A stretch of 64,000 nucleotides of DNA from Coriobacteriaceae bacterium (GCA_025993015.1 DAJPFV010000001.1:1860001-1924000); one strand, 5' to 3'; positions 9,648 to 21,036 are shown, counted from the stretch's first letter. Notes: generated by a model from the sequence alone, not told the origin. Program-made: numbers and translations.

Positions 9648-9707
9648 CTTCACTATGTACAACGCGCCGTCCACACTGTGGCTATCGTACTCGACGAAAG
9701 GAACAGC

Positions 9708-10664
9708 GTGGAAACTGTCATCAATACCGTACTTTCGGAAATGCAGGGCCTTCTCGACTCACACCAGCTCAAACATCTAACCATTACGCTTAGACGGGTA
9801 CTCGGACCGAAACAAACAGAGCCAGGGCAAGATCTGCTTGCGCTCTTTCTCACCGCTAAAGAGGTCGAGGGATGCTCTCCTAAAACCATTGCATACTATG
9901 AGGCAACCCTACGGCATATGAACACAGCGCTTGCTAAGCCCTATACCCAGGTTGAGAGCGACGACTTGCGCCGCTATCTCAATGATTACGAGGTGAAACG
10001 CGGTTCTAGTAAGGTCACAATCGATAATATACGTCGTATCATGTCGAGCTTCTTTTCGTGGCTTGAAGATGAGGATTACATTGTGAAAAGTCCTGTAAGG
10101 CGCATTCGTCGCGTCAAAACAGCTCAAGTAACCAAAGAGGTGCTTAGCGATGAGGAACTGGAGGTATTGCGGGACGCCTGTGAGTCCAAGCGAGATCTTG
10201 CCATCGTTGATCTACTCGCTTCGACGGGCATGCGTATTGGCGAACTTGTGCGACTCGACAGGAAGGATGTCAATCTGCACGAGCGCGAATGCCTTGTAAT
10301 GGGAAAGGGAAATAAGCAGCGCCCCGTTTACTTCGATGCGCGCGCTAAGCTTCATCTTACGGAATATCTTTCGAGCCGTGCTGACAAGAGTCCTGCATTA
10401 TTTGTCGCGCTCGATTCCTCAGCTCGACGTATTACGGTGGGGAGCATAGAACTCCGTTTACGTGACCTAGGCAGAAGCGCCGGTATCAACCGCGTTCATC
10501 CGCATAAGTTTCGCCGTACGCTTGCCACCCATGCAATCGACAAGGGAATGCCCATAGAGCAGGTGCAAAAGCTGTTGGGCCATGCGAAAATAGACACAAC
10601 CATGTACTACGCCATGGTTAATCAGAGCAATGTGAAGGCTTCGCACAGGAAGTATTTGGAATGA
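9708..10664 (+). CDS. Tyrosine recombinase of the hsdS shufflon
   Basis: This is a 318-aa phage-integrase-family site-specific recombinase. The N-terminal SAM-like core-binding domain (about residues 45-130) is followed by the catalytic domain with TGMRIGEL (Arg), HKFRRTLATH (His-x-x-Arg), LGHAKI (His) and the nucleophile in TTMYYAMV. GTG 9708 was chosen as start because GAAAGGA precedes it and the length then fits such enzymes; the reading frame is however open back through the silent hsdS cassette. Recombinases in this position in other bacteria invert hsdS segments. Its stop overlaps the start of the next hsdS half-gene (ATGA). Confidence 0.93.
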   Translation: METVINTVLSEMQGLLDSHQLKHLTITLRRVLGPKQTEPGQDLLALFLTAKEVEGCSPKTIAYYEATLRHMNTALAKPYTQVESDDLRRYLNDYEVKRGSSKVTIDNIRRIMSSFFSWLEDEDYIVKSPVRRIRRVKTAQVTKEVLSDEELEVLRDACESKRDLAIVDLLASTGMRIGELVRLDRKDVNLHERECLVMGKGNKQRPVYFDARAKLHLTEYLSSRADKSPALFVALDSSARRITVGSIELRLRDLGRSAGINRVHPHKFRRTLATHAIDKGMPIEQVQKLLGHAKIDTTMYYAMVNQSNVKASHRKYLE

Positions 10665-11128
10665 GCTGGACGCAAAAGACCTTGGGAGAGATTGTTAATC
10701 TAAAAAGGGGGTTTGACCTCCCTTCCAGCAGCAGGGTTGATGGCCCCTATCCGGTTTTCTCATCTTCGGGACAAACGGGCACGCATTCGGAAGCCGCCGT
10801 TAAGGGTCCATGCGTCGTAACTGGACGCTACGGAACTATTGGCCAAGTTTTTTTCTCTGATGCAGCTTGCTGGCCATTAAATACGTCTTTGTACTCGACA
10901 GACTTTAAGGGCAATGATCCTAAGTTCGTTTATTACCTACTCAAAACTATTCCATGGCGAGACTACTTAACTGCAAGCGCCGTGCCGGGCATAAATCGCA
11001 ATCACGTTCATCTATGCCCGGTCTGTGTTCCGGATCACGAAACACAGACCGCTATTTCTGGCGTCCTGGGTTTACTGGACAATAAAATTGAACTCAACAC
11101 TAAGCTAAATGGCTATTTAGCTGCGTAA
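10661..11128 (+). CDS. Partial hsdS: alternative first target-recognition half
   Basis: The 155-aa product is the N-terminal half of a type I specificity subunit: one target-recognition domain (LGEIVNLKRGFDLPSSS..., GRYGTIGQVFF) followed by the coiled spacer (AISGVLGLLDNKIELNTKL) and the central segment LNGYL, then a stop. The start overlaps the recombinase stop, so the two would be co-translated. It overlaps the end of the active hsdS on the opposite strand by 29 bp, exactly over inversion site 3. It could give a full HsdS only after inversion joins it to a second half. Confidence 0.85.
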   Translation: MSWTQKTLGEIVNLKRGFDLPSSSRVDGPYPVFSSSGQTGTHSEAAVKGPCVVTGRYGTIGQVFFSDAACWPLNTSLYSTDFKGNDPKFVYYLLKTIPWRDYLTASAVPGINRNHVHLCPVCVPDHETQTAISGVLGLLDNKIELNTKLNGYLAA

Positions 11129-12314
11129 AATCGACCCTTGAGACGTCGATCTCGCCCGACATAAGTTTGGGGAGAAGAGCGTCACGAAGAGCAGCCAGTT
11201 TTCGGTTCTGTGTCGAATTCTGAACGATCTGTTCTCTCAATGGCTCTGCAATAGTATTAAACCTCTCGAGATCTCCTCTTGCAGGAATAGGCACGTTCAA
11301 CGCTTCCAAATCGCCTTTTCCCATATGCGCGACGGTAGTACCAGAGGCGTAGTTCTGGATGAAAGCCAACAATGGGTTCAATGCCATAAGCAAATAACTT
11401 CTTGAAACTCCCGAATTGGCAGCGGGCTCGAACAGGCAAACTCGCTGATTCAGTACAGCCATTTCACCCTGCCAGAGACATGGCGTGAATTCGGCATCCA
11501 TTCCCGCTAAAACGTCACCAGGATGTACGAATACCTTTTTTGGATGAGCCTCATTTGTCCAATACTGCGGAGAGAAGGTGCTCAAATCACGTATGCGGAT
11601 CAGGGGATACCCTACCTTTTCCTCGTTAAACAAGGCAGACTTGAACGCTGCTCCATAAACAACATCAGCAATGTCATAAATTGACCCGAGGGTTAACTTG
11701 TTGCAGCAGAAGGAATGTTGGTACTGAACATTCATCAACTCAAGTAAATAGCCATTTAGCTTAGAGTTTGCTTGCTGCTTTGCATATATCGCGTCAAGTA
11801 TTGAAACAATTTGATGCTGAACCTCAGTTTGCGGTAAATCAATTTCGATTCGTGCCACGTCTTTGGGATGGACACGGAATACCTTCATACCTCTCGTGTA
11901 CTGCCGGAGCTCTCTGATAAAGCGCGGAGAGCTCATAAGATAGTTGAGGTAAGCCGGCACGACGAGGTCTCGGCGATTGACGCGCACGATGGTTGTTTCG
12001 GTGCCTGAAATGGTAGGCTTTTCCTTTGGATTGTTAAACAAATAGGCATGACCAAGGTCATCGACTGTCTCTGAGGTCAGCACATATACGATGTCTTGGT
12101 CTCTGAGACGCTGACTGTCTTTAATCTTTTCGTTGTTAAGGATGTATGGGATGGGTTTTGCGGGGTCTTCAACGTCGATGTGTAGGTCGAAACCTTTGTA
12201 AAGATCTCCATAGTGAATGTAAAGATAGGCACCCTTATCGTACATGCGGGTACGGGGGACGCTGGCGCCGCGGTAGAAGCTACAAACGTCACCAAGTGCG
12301 ACTCTACATCCCAT
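11100..12314 (-). CDS. hsdS: Type I restriction-modification specificity subunit HsdS (expressed form)
   Basis: HsdS selects the DNA target for the HsdM2S methylase and HsdR2M2S nuclease. The 404-aa protein has the full two-half layout. Target-recognition domain 1 is near residues 5-160, with a helical spacer and central segment SKLNGYLLEL near 190. Domain 2 runs from about 205 to 350, followed by a second spacer and the C-terminal segment LLPKLMSGEIDVS...LNSHLA. ATG 12314 overlaps the last codons of hsdM, which fits coupled translation; the frame opens 19 codons earlier but that region is inside hsdM. Its two conserved segments coincide with inversion sites 4 and 3. Confidence 0.95.
   Translation of the reverse strand: MGCRVALGDVCSFYRGASVPRTRMYDKGAYLYIHYGDLYKGFDLHIDVEDPAKPIPYILNNEKIKDSQRLRDQDIVYVLTSETVDDLGHAYLFNNPKEKPTISGTETTIVRVNRRDLVVPAYLNYLMSSPRFIRELRQYTRGMKVFRVHPKDVARIEIDLPQTEVQHQIVSILDAIYAKQQANSKLNGYLLELMNVQYQHSFCCNKLTLGSIYDIADVVYGAAFKSALFNEEKVGYPLIRIRDLSTFSPQYWTNEAHPKKVFVHPGDVLAGMDAEFTPCLWQGEMAVLNQRVCLFEPAANSGVSRSYLLMALNPLLAFIQNYASGTTVAHMGKGDLEALNVPIPARGDLERFNTIAEPLREQIVQNSTQNRKLAALRDALLPKLMSGEIDVSRVDFTQLNSHLA
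11103..11124. repeat. hsdS inversion site 3, fully symmetric arms
   Basis: AGCTAAATGGCTATTTAGCT (11103-11122) has 8-bp perfect inverted arms round a GGCT centre. It encodes LNGYL on the plus strand and LNSHLA on the minus strand, so both hsdS genes end within it. Confidence 0.85.
11740..11761 (-). repeat. hsdS inversion site 4
   Basis: Reverse complement of site 1, at the central LNGYLL segment of the active hsdS. Recombination between sites 1 and 4 would invert about 2.7 kb and exchange the second target-recognition half. Confidence 0.85.
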
Positions 12315-13827
12315 AACCAATCGCCTCCAGATTCTTCTTAATCTGCTCCTGCAAGCGGTTGGACTCTTCAAAGCACTTTGAAATCTCGCTGGTTAGGCGT
12401 GCCATCTTCTCCTCAAACGGCTCGCCGTCGTCTTCGAGCTCGGCAATGCCTACGTAGCGACCGGGCGTCAGGATGAAATCTTGCTTGGCGATTTCATCCA
12501 AATCCGCTATGGCACTGAACCCCTTCACGGGCTCGAACTCGCCCTTGCGGAAGGAGTCGAATGCGGATGCAACTTTGTTGATGTCCTCTTCGGTAAACTC
12601 GCGTAGTTTGCGAGAGACCGTGGTGCCCATTTCGCGGGCATCGATGAATAGCGTCTTGCCGGATTGAGCCTTCTTCTTGTTCAGGATCCACAGACACACG
12701 GGAATTTGGGTGCTGTAGAACAGCTGCCCCGGCATGGCTACAATGCCCTCGACCAAATCGTCCTCTACGATAGCGCGTCGGATATCGCCCTCGCCGCTCG
12801 TCTGGCTCGAAAGCGACCCGTTTGCCAATACGAGGCCAATCTTGCCCGTGCCGTTAAGATGCCAAATCATATGCTGCATCCAAGCGAAGTTGGCGTTGCC
12901 CGTGGGCGGCATGCCGTACTTCCAACGTACGTCTTCCTGCAGCGCTTCGCCGCCCCAGTTCTTGAGGTTGAAGGGTGGGTTTGCCAACACATAGTCAAAC
13001 TTTTCATTCTTGTGCTGGTCGGCGCTGAAGGTGTCTGCATAGTTGCCCAAATCGGCCTCGATGCCGCGAATACCGAGGTTCATCTTTGCGAGCTTCCACG
13101 TGGTAGGGTTGCTCTCCTGGCCAAAGATAGTGATGTCCTGTACCACGTTGCCGCCATGGTGCTCGACGAAGGCGGCGGACTGCACGAACATGCCTCCGCT
13201 GCCGCAGCAGGGGTCGTACACACGACCGTGGAAAGGCTGGAGGATTTCAACTAGCGTGCGCACGATGCACGACGGCGTATAGAACTCACCGGCGTTTTTG
13301 CCCTCCATTGATGCGAATTTCTGTAGGCAATATTCGTATGCGCGCCCTAACAGGTCCTTCTCGCTCTCGTTATCGGTCATTTGTACGTTTGTGAATAAGT
13401 CTACGACGTTGCCTAAGCGTCGCTTATCTAGTTCGGGACGAGCGAAGTTCTTGGGCAGCACGTCTTTGAGCTTGTCGTTCTCGCGCTCGATGGCGCGCAT
13501 GGCATTGTCAATGATCTGGCCAATTTCGGGCGTATGCGCCGCCTGTGAGATGTTCGCCCAACGTGCTTCTTCGGGAACGAAGAAGACATTCTGCTCCATG
13601 TAGCAGTCACGATCTTCCTCGTCGCCGTAACCCTCTGCGACGAGCTCTAGATAGCGTTCGTCGAAACGGTCCGAGAGGTACTTCAGGAAAATGAGGCCTA
13701 ATACGACGTTTTTGTACTCAGCAGCGTCCAAGTTGCCGCGCAGCACGTCTGCGGCGTTCCACAATTGGTCCTCAAAGCCAACATCGGCCGTGTTCTTCTT
13801 GGTGTCCTTAGCCTTGCTTTTAGCCAT
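12304..13827 (-). CDS. hsdM: Type I restriction-modification methyltransferase subunit HsdM
   Basis: HsdM is the N6-adenine DNA methyltransferase of the type I complex. The 507-aa protein has the helical HsdM N-domain (FEDQLWNAADVLRGNLDAAEYKNVVLGLIFLKYLSDRF region), the SAM-binding motif DPCCGSGGMFV (about residue 205) and the catalytic motif IV as ANPPFN (about residue 285). It starts 14 bp after the hsdR stop and overlaps hsdS. In-frame coding is intact throughout, so the system appears functional. Confidence 0.96.
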   Translation of the reverse strand: MAKSKAKDTKKNTADVGFEDQLWNAADVLRGNLDAAEYKNVVLGLIFLKYLSDRFDERYLELVAEGYGDEEDRDCYMEQNVFFVPEEARWANISQAAHTPEIGQIIDNAMRAIERENDKLKDVLPKNFARPELDKRRLGNVVDLFTNVQMTDNESEKDLLGRAYEYCLQKFASMEGKNAGEFYTPSCIVRTLVEILQPFHGRVYDPCCGSGGMFVQSAAFVEHHGGNVVQDITIFGQESNPTTWKLAKMNLGIRGIEADLGNYADTFSADQHKNEKFDYVLANPPFNLKNWGGEALQEDVRWKYGMPPTGNANFAWMQHMIWHLNGTGKIGLVLANGSLSSQTSGEGDIRRAIVEDDLVEGIVAMPGQLFYSTQIPVCLWILNKKKAQSGKTLFIDAREMGTTVSRKLREFTEEDINKVASAFDSFRKGEFEPVKGFSAIADLDEIAKQDFILTPGRYVGIAELEDDGEPFEEKMARLTSEISKCFEESNRLQEQIKKNLEAIGYGM

Positions 13828-13841
13828 GCTGTTTTAACTCC

Positions 13842-16931
<3,090 letters not shown>

Positions 16932-16984
16932 GCGCACTCCTTACCTTATGCTTCCACGACGTTGGTGAGCCTGTCCACCATTGC

Positions 16985-16993
16985 ATTCTAGCA
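16985..16993 (-). promoter_or_regulatory. Possible extended -10 element of hsdRMS
   Basis: On the minus strand TGCTAGAAT lies about 55 bases before the hsdR start, in an AT-rich leader. No clear -35 is seen. Confidence 0.3.
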
Positions 16994-17113
16994 GTTAATC
17001 TTGCATATATTGGTATATCTGACACCCGTTAGTTGCCATTTGACTTATCTGAGTATTTGCTCGCTTGAGCACTGTTGAATATCGCGAAACAGCACCGCCG
17101 ATATCGCGCTTGG

Positions 17114-17147
17114 GCACCGGGGCCGACACTGGCCCCGGTGCTTTTTT
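17114..17147 (+). terminator. Terminator at the IS21 left end
   Basis: GCACCGGGGCC (17114-17124) pairs with GGCCCCGGTGC (17131-17141), followed by six T on the plus strand. It would block transcription entering the element from the hsd side. Confidence 0.85.
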
Positions 17148-17159
17148 ATTGCTACCGGT

Positions 17160-17894
17160 CTATCCGCGGCGCTGCCGCATGTTGGCCTCGCCCATGTCGA
17201 CCCAGACCGCGTTGTGCACGATCCTGTCCATGATGGCGTCGGCATGCACCCCGCCGCCGAGCCTCGGGTGCCAGTCCTTCTTCTTGAACTGGGTGCAGAA
17301 TACGGTCGAGGCCGTGCCGTACCTCAGCTCCATCAGCTCCAGCAGCATCGACCTGAACTCGGTGTCCGGCCTGTCGAGCAGCCACTCGTCTATCACGAGC
17401 AGGCCGAACGCCCCGTACTTGCGGACGAGCTTGCGCTCGCCGCCGGGCCGGTCACGGCTCTCGCGCCAGAGGTCCTCGAGGTCGGGCTGGCGGACGTAGC
17501 ACGACCTCACCCTCCTGGCGCAGGCGGCCTTCGCGAGCGCGCAGGCCAGGTAGGTCTTGCCCGTGCCGGTGAGGCCCTGGAGAACCACGTTCTCGCCGCG
17601 CCCGACGAACCCGCAGGTCGCGAGCTCGGCCACCGCCACCCTGTCGAGGCCGCGGCCCTCGAAGAAGTCGACCGAGCGGACGTCGGCCTCGGGGTACCTG
17701 AGGCCGGCCCTCCTCGTCAGGTTGCGGACCTTCTGCGTGATGAAGTCGGAGTGCGCCTCGTCCACCGCCATCTGGACGCGCTCGGCGAACGCCATCCCGG
17801 CGCACACGGCCTCGTCCTGGGCGGAGAGGGCGGCGAGCAGCTCGGCCGCCCCCATCTCCCTGAGCTTGCGGGCGGTCTCCGCGTTGACGTCCAT
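17160..17894 (-). CDS. istB: IS21 helper ATPase IstB
   Basis: IstB is the AAA+ ATPase that chooses the target for IstA. The 244-aa protein is similar to DnaC-like ATPases: Walker A GLTGTGKTYLACAL (about residue 105), Walker B as LLVIDEWLL, and sensor region STVFCTQFKKKDW. The start ATG 17894 follows GGAGGAG and lies 2 bp from the istA stop. A longer frame open through istA is only an antiparallel-free shadow of the high-GC sequence. Confidence 0.94.
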   Translation of the reverse strand: MDVNAETARKLREMGAAELLAALSAQDEAVCAGMAFAERVQMAVDEAHSDFITQKVRNLTRRAGLRYPEADVRSVDFFEGRGLDRVAVAELATCGFVGRGENVVLQGLTGTGKTYLACALAKAACARRVRSCYVRQPDLEDLWRESRDRPGGERKLVRKYGAFGLLVIDEWLLDRPDTEFRSMLLELMELRYGTASTVFCTQFKKKDWHPRLGGGVHADAIMDRIVHNAVWVDMGEANMRQRRG

Positions 17895-17896
17895 GC

Positions 17897-19441
17897 TCAC
17901 TCCTCCCCGTAGAAGCCGGCGCCGCGCACGTAGCCGCAGTCCCCGGACGCCTCGCCGGCTGGCGCCCTGTCCTGCCCCGACCTCAGCACGGGCTCGACGT
18001 CGCGGTAGCGCGGCGACCTCTTCCCGGTCGCGAGCGCCATCCCGCACGCCCGCTCGAGCCTCGCCGGGGTGTAGCGCCTGGACAGCCTGAGCACGGCGAG
18101 CGCGGCGTTGAAGCCCTGCTCGTCGAACTCGTAGCAGGCGAACACCCTGTCCACCAGCTCGGAGCAGGAGGGCCCGACCCTCGAGGCCCAGGCGCGGATG
18201 CGCGGCGCGTCCCAGTCCGACCACGCCCTGCCCTCGGGCATGTCCGAGCCGCGCGTGGAGTAGCGGTTCCTCGCGTAGGACGGGAACCTGGGGTGCGTGG
18301 CCACGCGCTCGCCGCCGGAGAAGACCTCCACCTTGCCCTCGGTGACGCGCAGGTCGACCGTCGAGCCGACGAGCAGGTGGCTCACCGAGTAGTAGTTGCG
18401 GGCGTACGCGACGTGGCAGTTGGCCTGGACCTTGCGGCCGTAGACCCACTCGCACACCTCGAAGGGCTCGGCCGGTAGGGGCCTCAGCAGCGGGCGCTCG
18501 ACCTCCTCGAACACCTCGCGCCTCGAGCCCTCGCGCTTGGCGAACGGCGCGTCGTTGTGCTCCGCGACCCTCCGGGCGACGGCGGCGCGGAGGGCCGCCA
18601 TGTCGGCGAACACCTCGTCGCGAAGCGCCGCTATCACGTAGGTCGCGGCGGCCCAGACCTCGTTCTCGGCGCTCGGCTTGTCGCGGGGCCTCCTGACCCT
18701 CGCCGGGATCACGGCGGAGCCGTAGTGCGCGGCGAGCTCCTCGTAGGCCGCGTTCAGGACCGGCTCCCCGGCCCTGGGGTGGGCGGTGACGCCGGTCCTC
18801 AGGTTGTCGGGGACGATGCAGGGCGTCGCGCCTCCCAGGAAGGAGAAGGCGTGCACGTGGCACAGCAGCCATGTATCCTGCTTCATGTCGAGCGTCGGCT
18901 CGACGTAGCTGTACCGGCTGAACGGGAGGCAGGCCACGAACAGGTACACCTTCCTGACCTCGCCGGTCGCGGGGTCCACGAGCCGCATCGTGGGCCCCGA
19001 CCAGTCGACCTCCATGTTCCTGCCCGCCTTGTGCCCGACGCGGCTCACCACGTTGCGCGACACCGTGTACTGGCGGTAGCGCTTGCAGAACCTGTCGTAG
19101 GACATCGACGGCGCGCCGGCCTCCGCGCACCCGTCGGCATACTCCGCGTGCAGGAGCTTGAGCGTGACGCCGGTCCTCGCGAGCTCGCGGTGGACGCGTG
19201 CCCAGTCGGGGTCGGCGTGCACCGGCCCGGCGTCGCCCCTGCCGGGGAACAGCAGCGCGTAGGCGGCCTCCTCGGACATCCCCTCGACGTCCTCCCAGGA
19301 GACGCCCCGCTCCCTCGCGGCTTCCAGCACGTCCTGGACGCTGTGCTTCGAGACGTGGGCGGTGCGGGCGATCGCGTTCTGCGAAAGCCCGTTCACCGAC
19401 CTCAGCCTCAGGACCTCCCTGGCCCTGATCCTTCTCGCCAT
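17897..19441 (-). CDS. istA: IS21 transposase IstA
   Basis: IstA is the DDE transposase. The 514-aa protein begins with a helix-turn-helix (VNGLSQNAIARTAHVSKHSV, about residues 13-32). The DDE core has Asp in MEVDWSG (about residue 130), Asp in CIVPDNLRTG (about 192) and Glu in KPSAENEVW (about 237). A C-terminal beta-barrel region follows. ATG 19441 is preceded by GAGGAGG; an upstream extension to 19564 would run into the terminal repeat and is rejected. No frameshift is present, so the element may be active. Confidence 0.94.
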   Translation of the reverse strand: MARRIRAREVLRLRSVNGLSQNAIARTAHVSKHSVQDVLEAARERGVSWEDVEGMSEEAAYALLFPGRGDAGPVHADPDWARVHRELARTGVTLKLLHAEYADGCAEAGAPSMSYDRFCKRYRQYTVSRNVVSRVGHKAGRNMEVDWSGPTMRLVDPATGEVRKVYLFVACLPFSRYSYVEPTLDMKQDTWLLCHVHAFSFLGGATPCIVPDNLRTGVTAHPRAGEPVLNAAYEELAAHYGSAVIPARVRRPRDKPSAENEVWAAATYVIAALRDEVFADMAALRAAVARRVAEHNDAPFAKREGSRREVFEEVERPLLRPLPAEPFEVCEWVYGRKVQANCHVAYARNYYSVSHLLVGSTVDLRVTEGKVEVFSGGERVATHPRFPSYARNRYSTRGSDMPEGRAWSDWDAPRIRAWASRVGPSCSELVDRVFACYEFDEQGFNAALAVLRLSRRYTPARLERACGMALATGKRSPRYRDVEPVLRSGQDRAPAGEASGDCGYVRGAGFYGEE

Positions 19442-19664
19442 GTGGAACCTCCTCGTTCTCTGGACTGCATGGCAGCCCGAGCGTAACGGGATGCGCGGGA
19501 AGGCATTTAATGGCGGTGCCGAACGGCAATATTCGGTCGGGTGGGCGGCGGTGCTGATTCGCAATATAGGTGGTGTCGAAAGGGCCTAGGACTCATTATC
19601 GGTTGATCGCGCCAGAACGACAATTGGTGGCAAGGCTTTCTGACTTATTTAAATAGGCTTCTAT

Positions 19665-19796
19665 TTATCGGCGCTCGTGTTGTGACAGTTGCCCAAGCGC
19701 TTGCTTGAAGCTGTTGTTGGTGATCTTGAGGTCGTTTCCCGCTTGCATTTTAATGAGTGTCGGGCCGGAGGCGATGGCGGATGTGGTGCGATGGTG
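19665..19796 (-). pseudogene. Possible C-terminal remnant of a lost gene
   Basis: In the frame ending at TAA (19665-19667) the minus strand encodes about 43 residues with good coding character (for example PTLIKMQAGNDLKITNNSF), but the frame is closed by TGA at 19797-19799 upstream. No family is recognised. It may be the 3' end of a gene destroyed when IS21 arrived, or chance. Confidence 0.25.
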
Positions 19797-19799
19797 TCA

Positions 19800-19849
19800 A
19801 GAAAAGCGCCTAGACCTGGGTGAAGAACCGAGGCCGCGGGCGCTTTTCT
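19800..19849. terminator. Long hairpin, terminator-like
   Basis: AGAAAAGCGCC (19800-19810) pairs with GGCGCTTTTCT (19839-19849), with a 28-base loop. T-rich tracts flank both sides. No gene ends clearly before it. Confidence 0.5.
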
Positions 19850-20247
19850 ATTTCTTTGGTCGCATGGATTGTCTGTTCTGTTGGCCGCGCCGGCGTTGTT
19901 TCTTTGCTCTCGTTCGCGCGGCATCCGCTTGTGGCGGTGGATGTAAATAAAAGGTGGAGCGACTGCAAAAGAGCCGCTTCGCTGGGTAAAATCAGGGCGT
20001 ACCGCGGAACCCGCTCCTCAGTCGGTCAACTTTGGAAGCGCGGGCAACGCAGGTGCTAATGTCTAAAGGGTCGGCTGCAACCGGCCCTTTTCTGCGGCAG
20101 CGGGGATTCGAATACCAACACGGTGTACGGCCCCACGGTACTTTGCTCTGTGATGAACGGACCCATGACGGTGCATTCTGTAATCATCATTTATGCGGTC
20201 CCTTAGTCATTTGCGTTGACTGACGTTGTCTTCGTTGAAGACGTGTC
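19850..20247. other. Gene-poor stretch with one terminator-like hairpin
   Basis: No credible gene is seen. AAAGGGTCGG (20065-20074) and CCGGCCCTTT (20081-20090) form a hairpin with a G-T pair and T-rich tail. Short open frames here lack coding character. Confidence 0.5.
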
Positions 20248-21036
20248 CTAAAACAAACACCGTTCAATCAGCTCTTTGCCGCGCAGGGTGTCGATCCACT
20301 CTTGCGGAATTGCATCGATGCCGTATGCCGTGCCGGCGAGGGCGCCTGCGACGGCTGCGGTGGTGTCGGTGTCGTCGCCCAGATTGACGGCGGCAAGCAC
20401 GCAATCTTCGTAACTGTTGGTGTTGACGAAGCACCAGGTAGCGGCCTTAAGCGTGTCGCGCACGAAGCCACCTGACCTGATTTCCTGCTCAGGTACGCCT
20501 TTCAGCCGCAGTGCCCACGAGGGGAGTGCGCCGTTCAGCACGTCTCTCATCAGCTCGACAAATATGACGCATGCATCGGTCGACGTTCTGTGGGCGTGCG
20601 TTATCGCGGAGACCTCGCAGATCTCGTCGTCAGTCGCGTTGACAAACGCCAGGGGCGCGATGCGCATGAGCGAACCGTTACCGTTGTCGCGTTCGCCGGA
20701 GCCTCCTTTGCCGGCATGCAAGGCGCGGGCGGTCGTGCCGCCGTAATCGAAAACGCCGTCGATCGTATACTCGCCACGGGCAATCCAACCTACGAACTTG
20801 TCGCGCATGTCTGAGGCGTCGATATGCCCGAGCTCCCTAATCGAGTCGCAGGTAGCAAGCGTCATAGATGTGTCGTCGCTCCAGGTGCCGGCGGGCTGCC
20901 CATGTGTGCCGTAGCCGATCATGTCGGTGCATTCGAACGTGCCACGAGGCCTGAACTCGTAGGGAACGCCCAGTGCGTCGCCGACGGCGAGTCCGTAAAT
21001 GCAGTCGCGTAGCGTTGTTTTCGGTCTGTCTGTCAT
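20248..21036 (-). CDS. ADP-ribosylglycohydrolase (DraG family)
   Basis: DraG-type enzymes remove ADP-ribose from proteins or nucleic acids using two Mg ions. The 262-aa protein has the family motifs GLAVGDALGVPYEF (residues 14-27), TWSDDTSMTLA (about 51), GNGSLMRIAPLA (about 118) and the C-terminal metal site NLGDDTDTTAAVAGALAG. ATG 21036 has AGAGGAG upstream. It lies 63 bp after the DUF1016 gene on the same strand. Partner or substrate is unknown; in this neighbourhood a role linked to defence or to a toxin is possible but not shown. Confidence 0.93.
   Translation of the reverse strand: MTDRPKTTLRDCIYGLAVGDALGVPYEFRPRGTFECTDMIGYGTHGQPAGTWSDDTSMTLATCDSIRELGHIDASDMRDKFVGWIARGEYTIDGVFDYGGTTARALHAGKGGSGERDNGNGSLMRIAPLAFVNATDDEICEVSAITHAHRTSTDACVIFVELMRDVLNGALPSWALRLKGVPEQEIRSGGFVRDTLKAATWCFVNTNSYEDCVLAAVNLGDDTDTTAAVAGALAGTAYGIDAIPQEWIDTLRGKELIERCLF

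Larger units (their letters stand above)
9009..9707 (+). pseudogene. Silent hsdS cassette (second target-recognition half), in frame with recombinase
   Basis: This stretch encodes only the C-terminal half of a type I specificity subunit. It begins at the central conserved segment (FQLNGYLLDL), contains one target-recognition domain, and ends with the conserved C-terminal segment LLPKLMTGEIDVSGLN...LNSHL. The active hsdS on the other strand has the same two boundary segments. No first half precedes it and the RBS at ATG 9009 is poor, so it looks like a stored cassette. The frame then runs without a stop into the recombinase, because the stop codon present at the matching point of active hsdS is absent here. 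Base composition is AT-richer than the flanking core genes. Confidence 0.8.
17073..19580. mobile_element. IS21-family insertion sequence
   Basis: The element carries istA and istB on the minus strand. The left end (17079-17100) and the reverse complement of the right end (19546-19567) share a 22-bp repeat differing at a few positions (core ending CAGCACCGCCG). Each end has a second related repeat just inside (17101-17119 on the left; about 19511-19533 on the right), the multiple-terminal-repeat design usual in IS21. The exact outer ends and target duplication were not resolved. It is much richer in GC than the hsd locus beside it. Confidence 0.85.

Noticed and set aside
17160..19529. Long open frame suggesting a fused 789-aa transposase
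   Set aside because: The first two thirds are an Arg/Gly-rich shadow of istA in another frame. The true istB start has its own RBS at 17894.
20098..20120. tRNA-like T-loop pattern (GGGGATTCGAATACC)
   Set aside because: No matching acceptor stem, D arm or anticodon arm is found around it.
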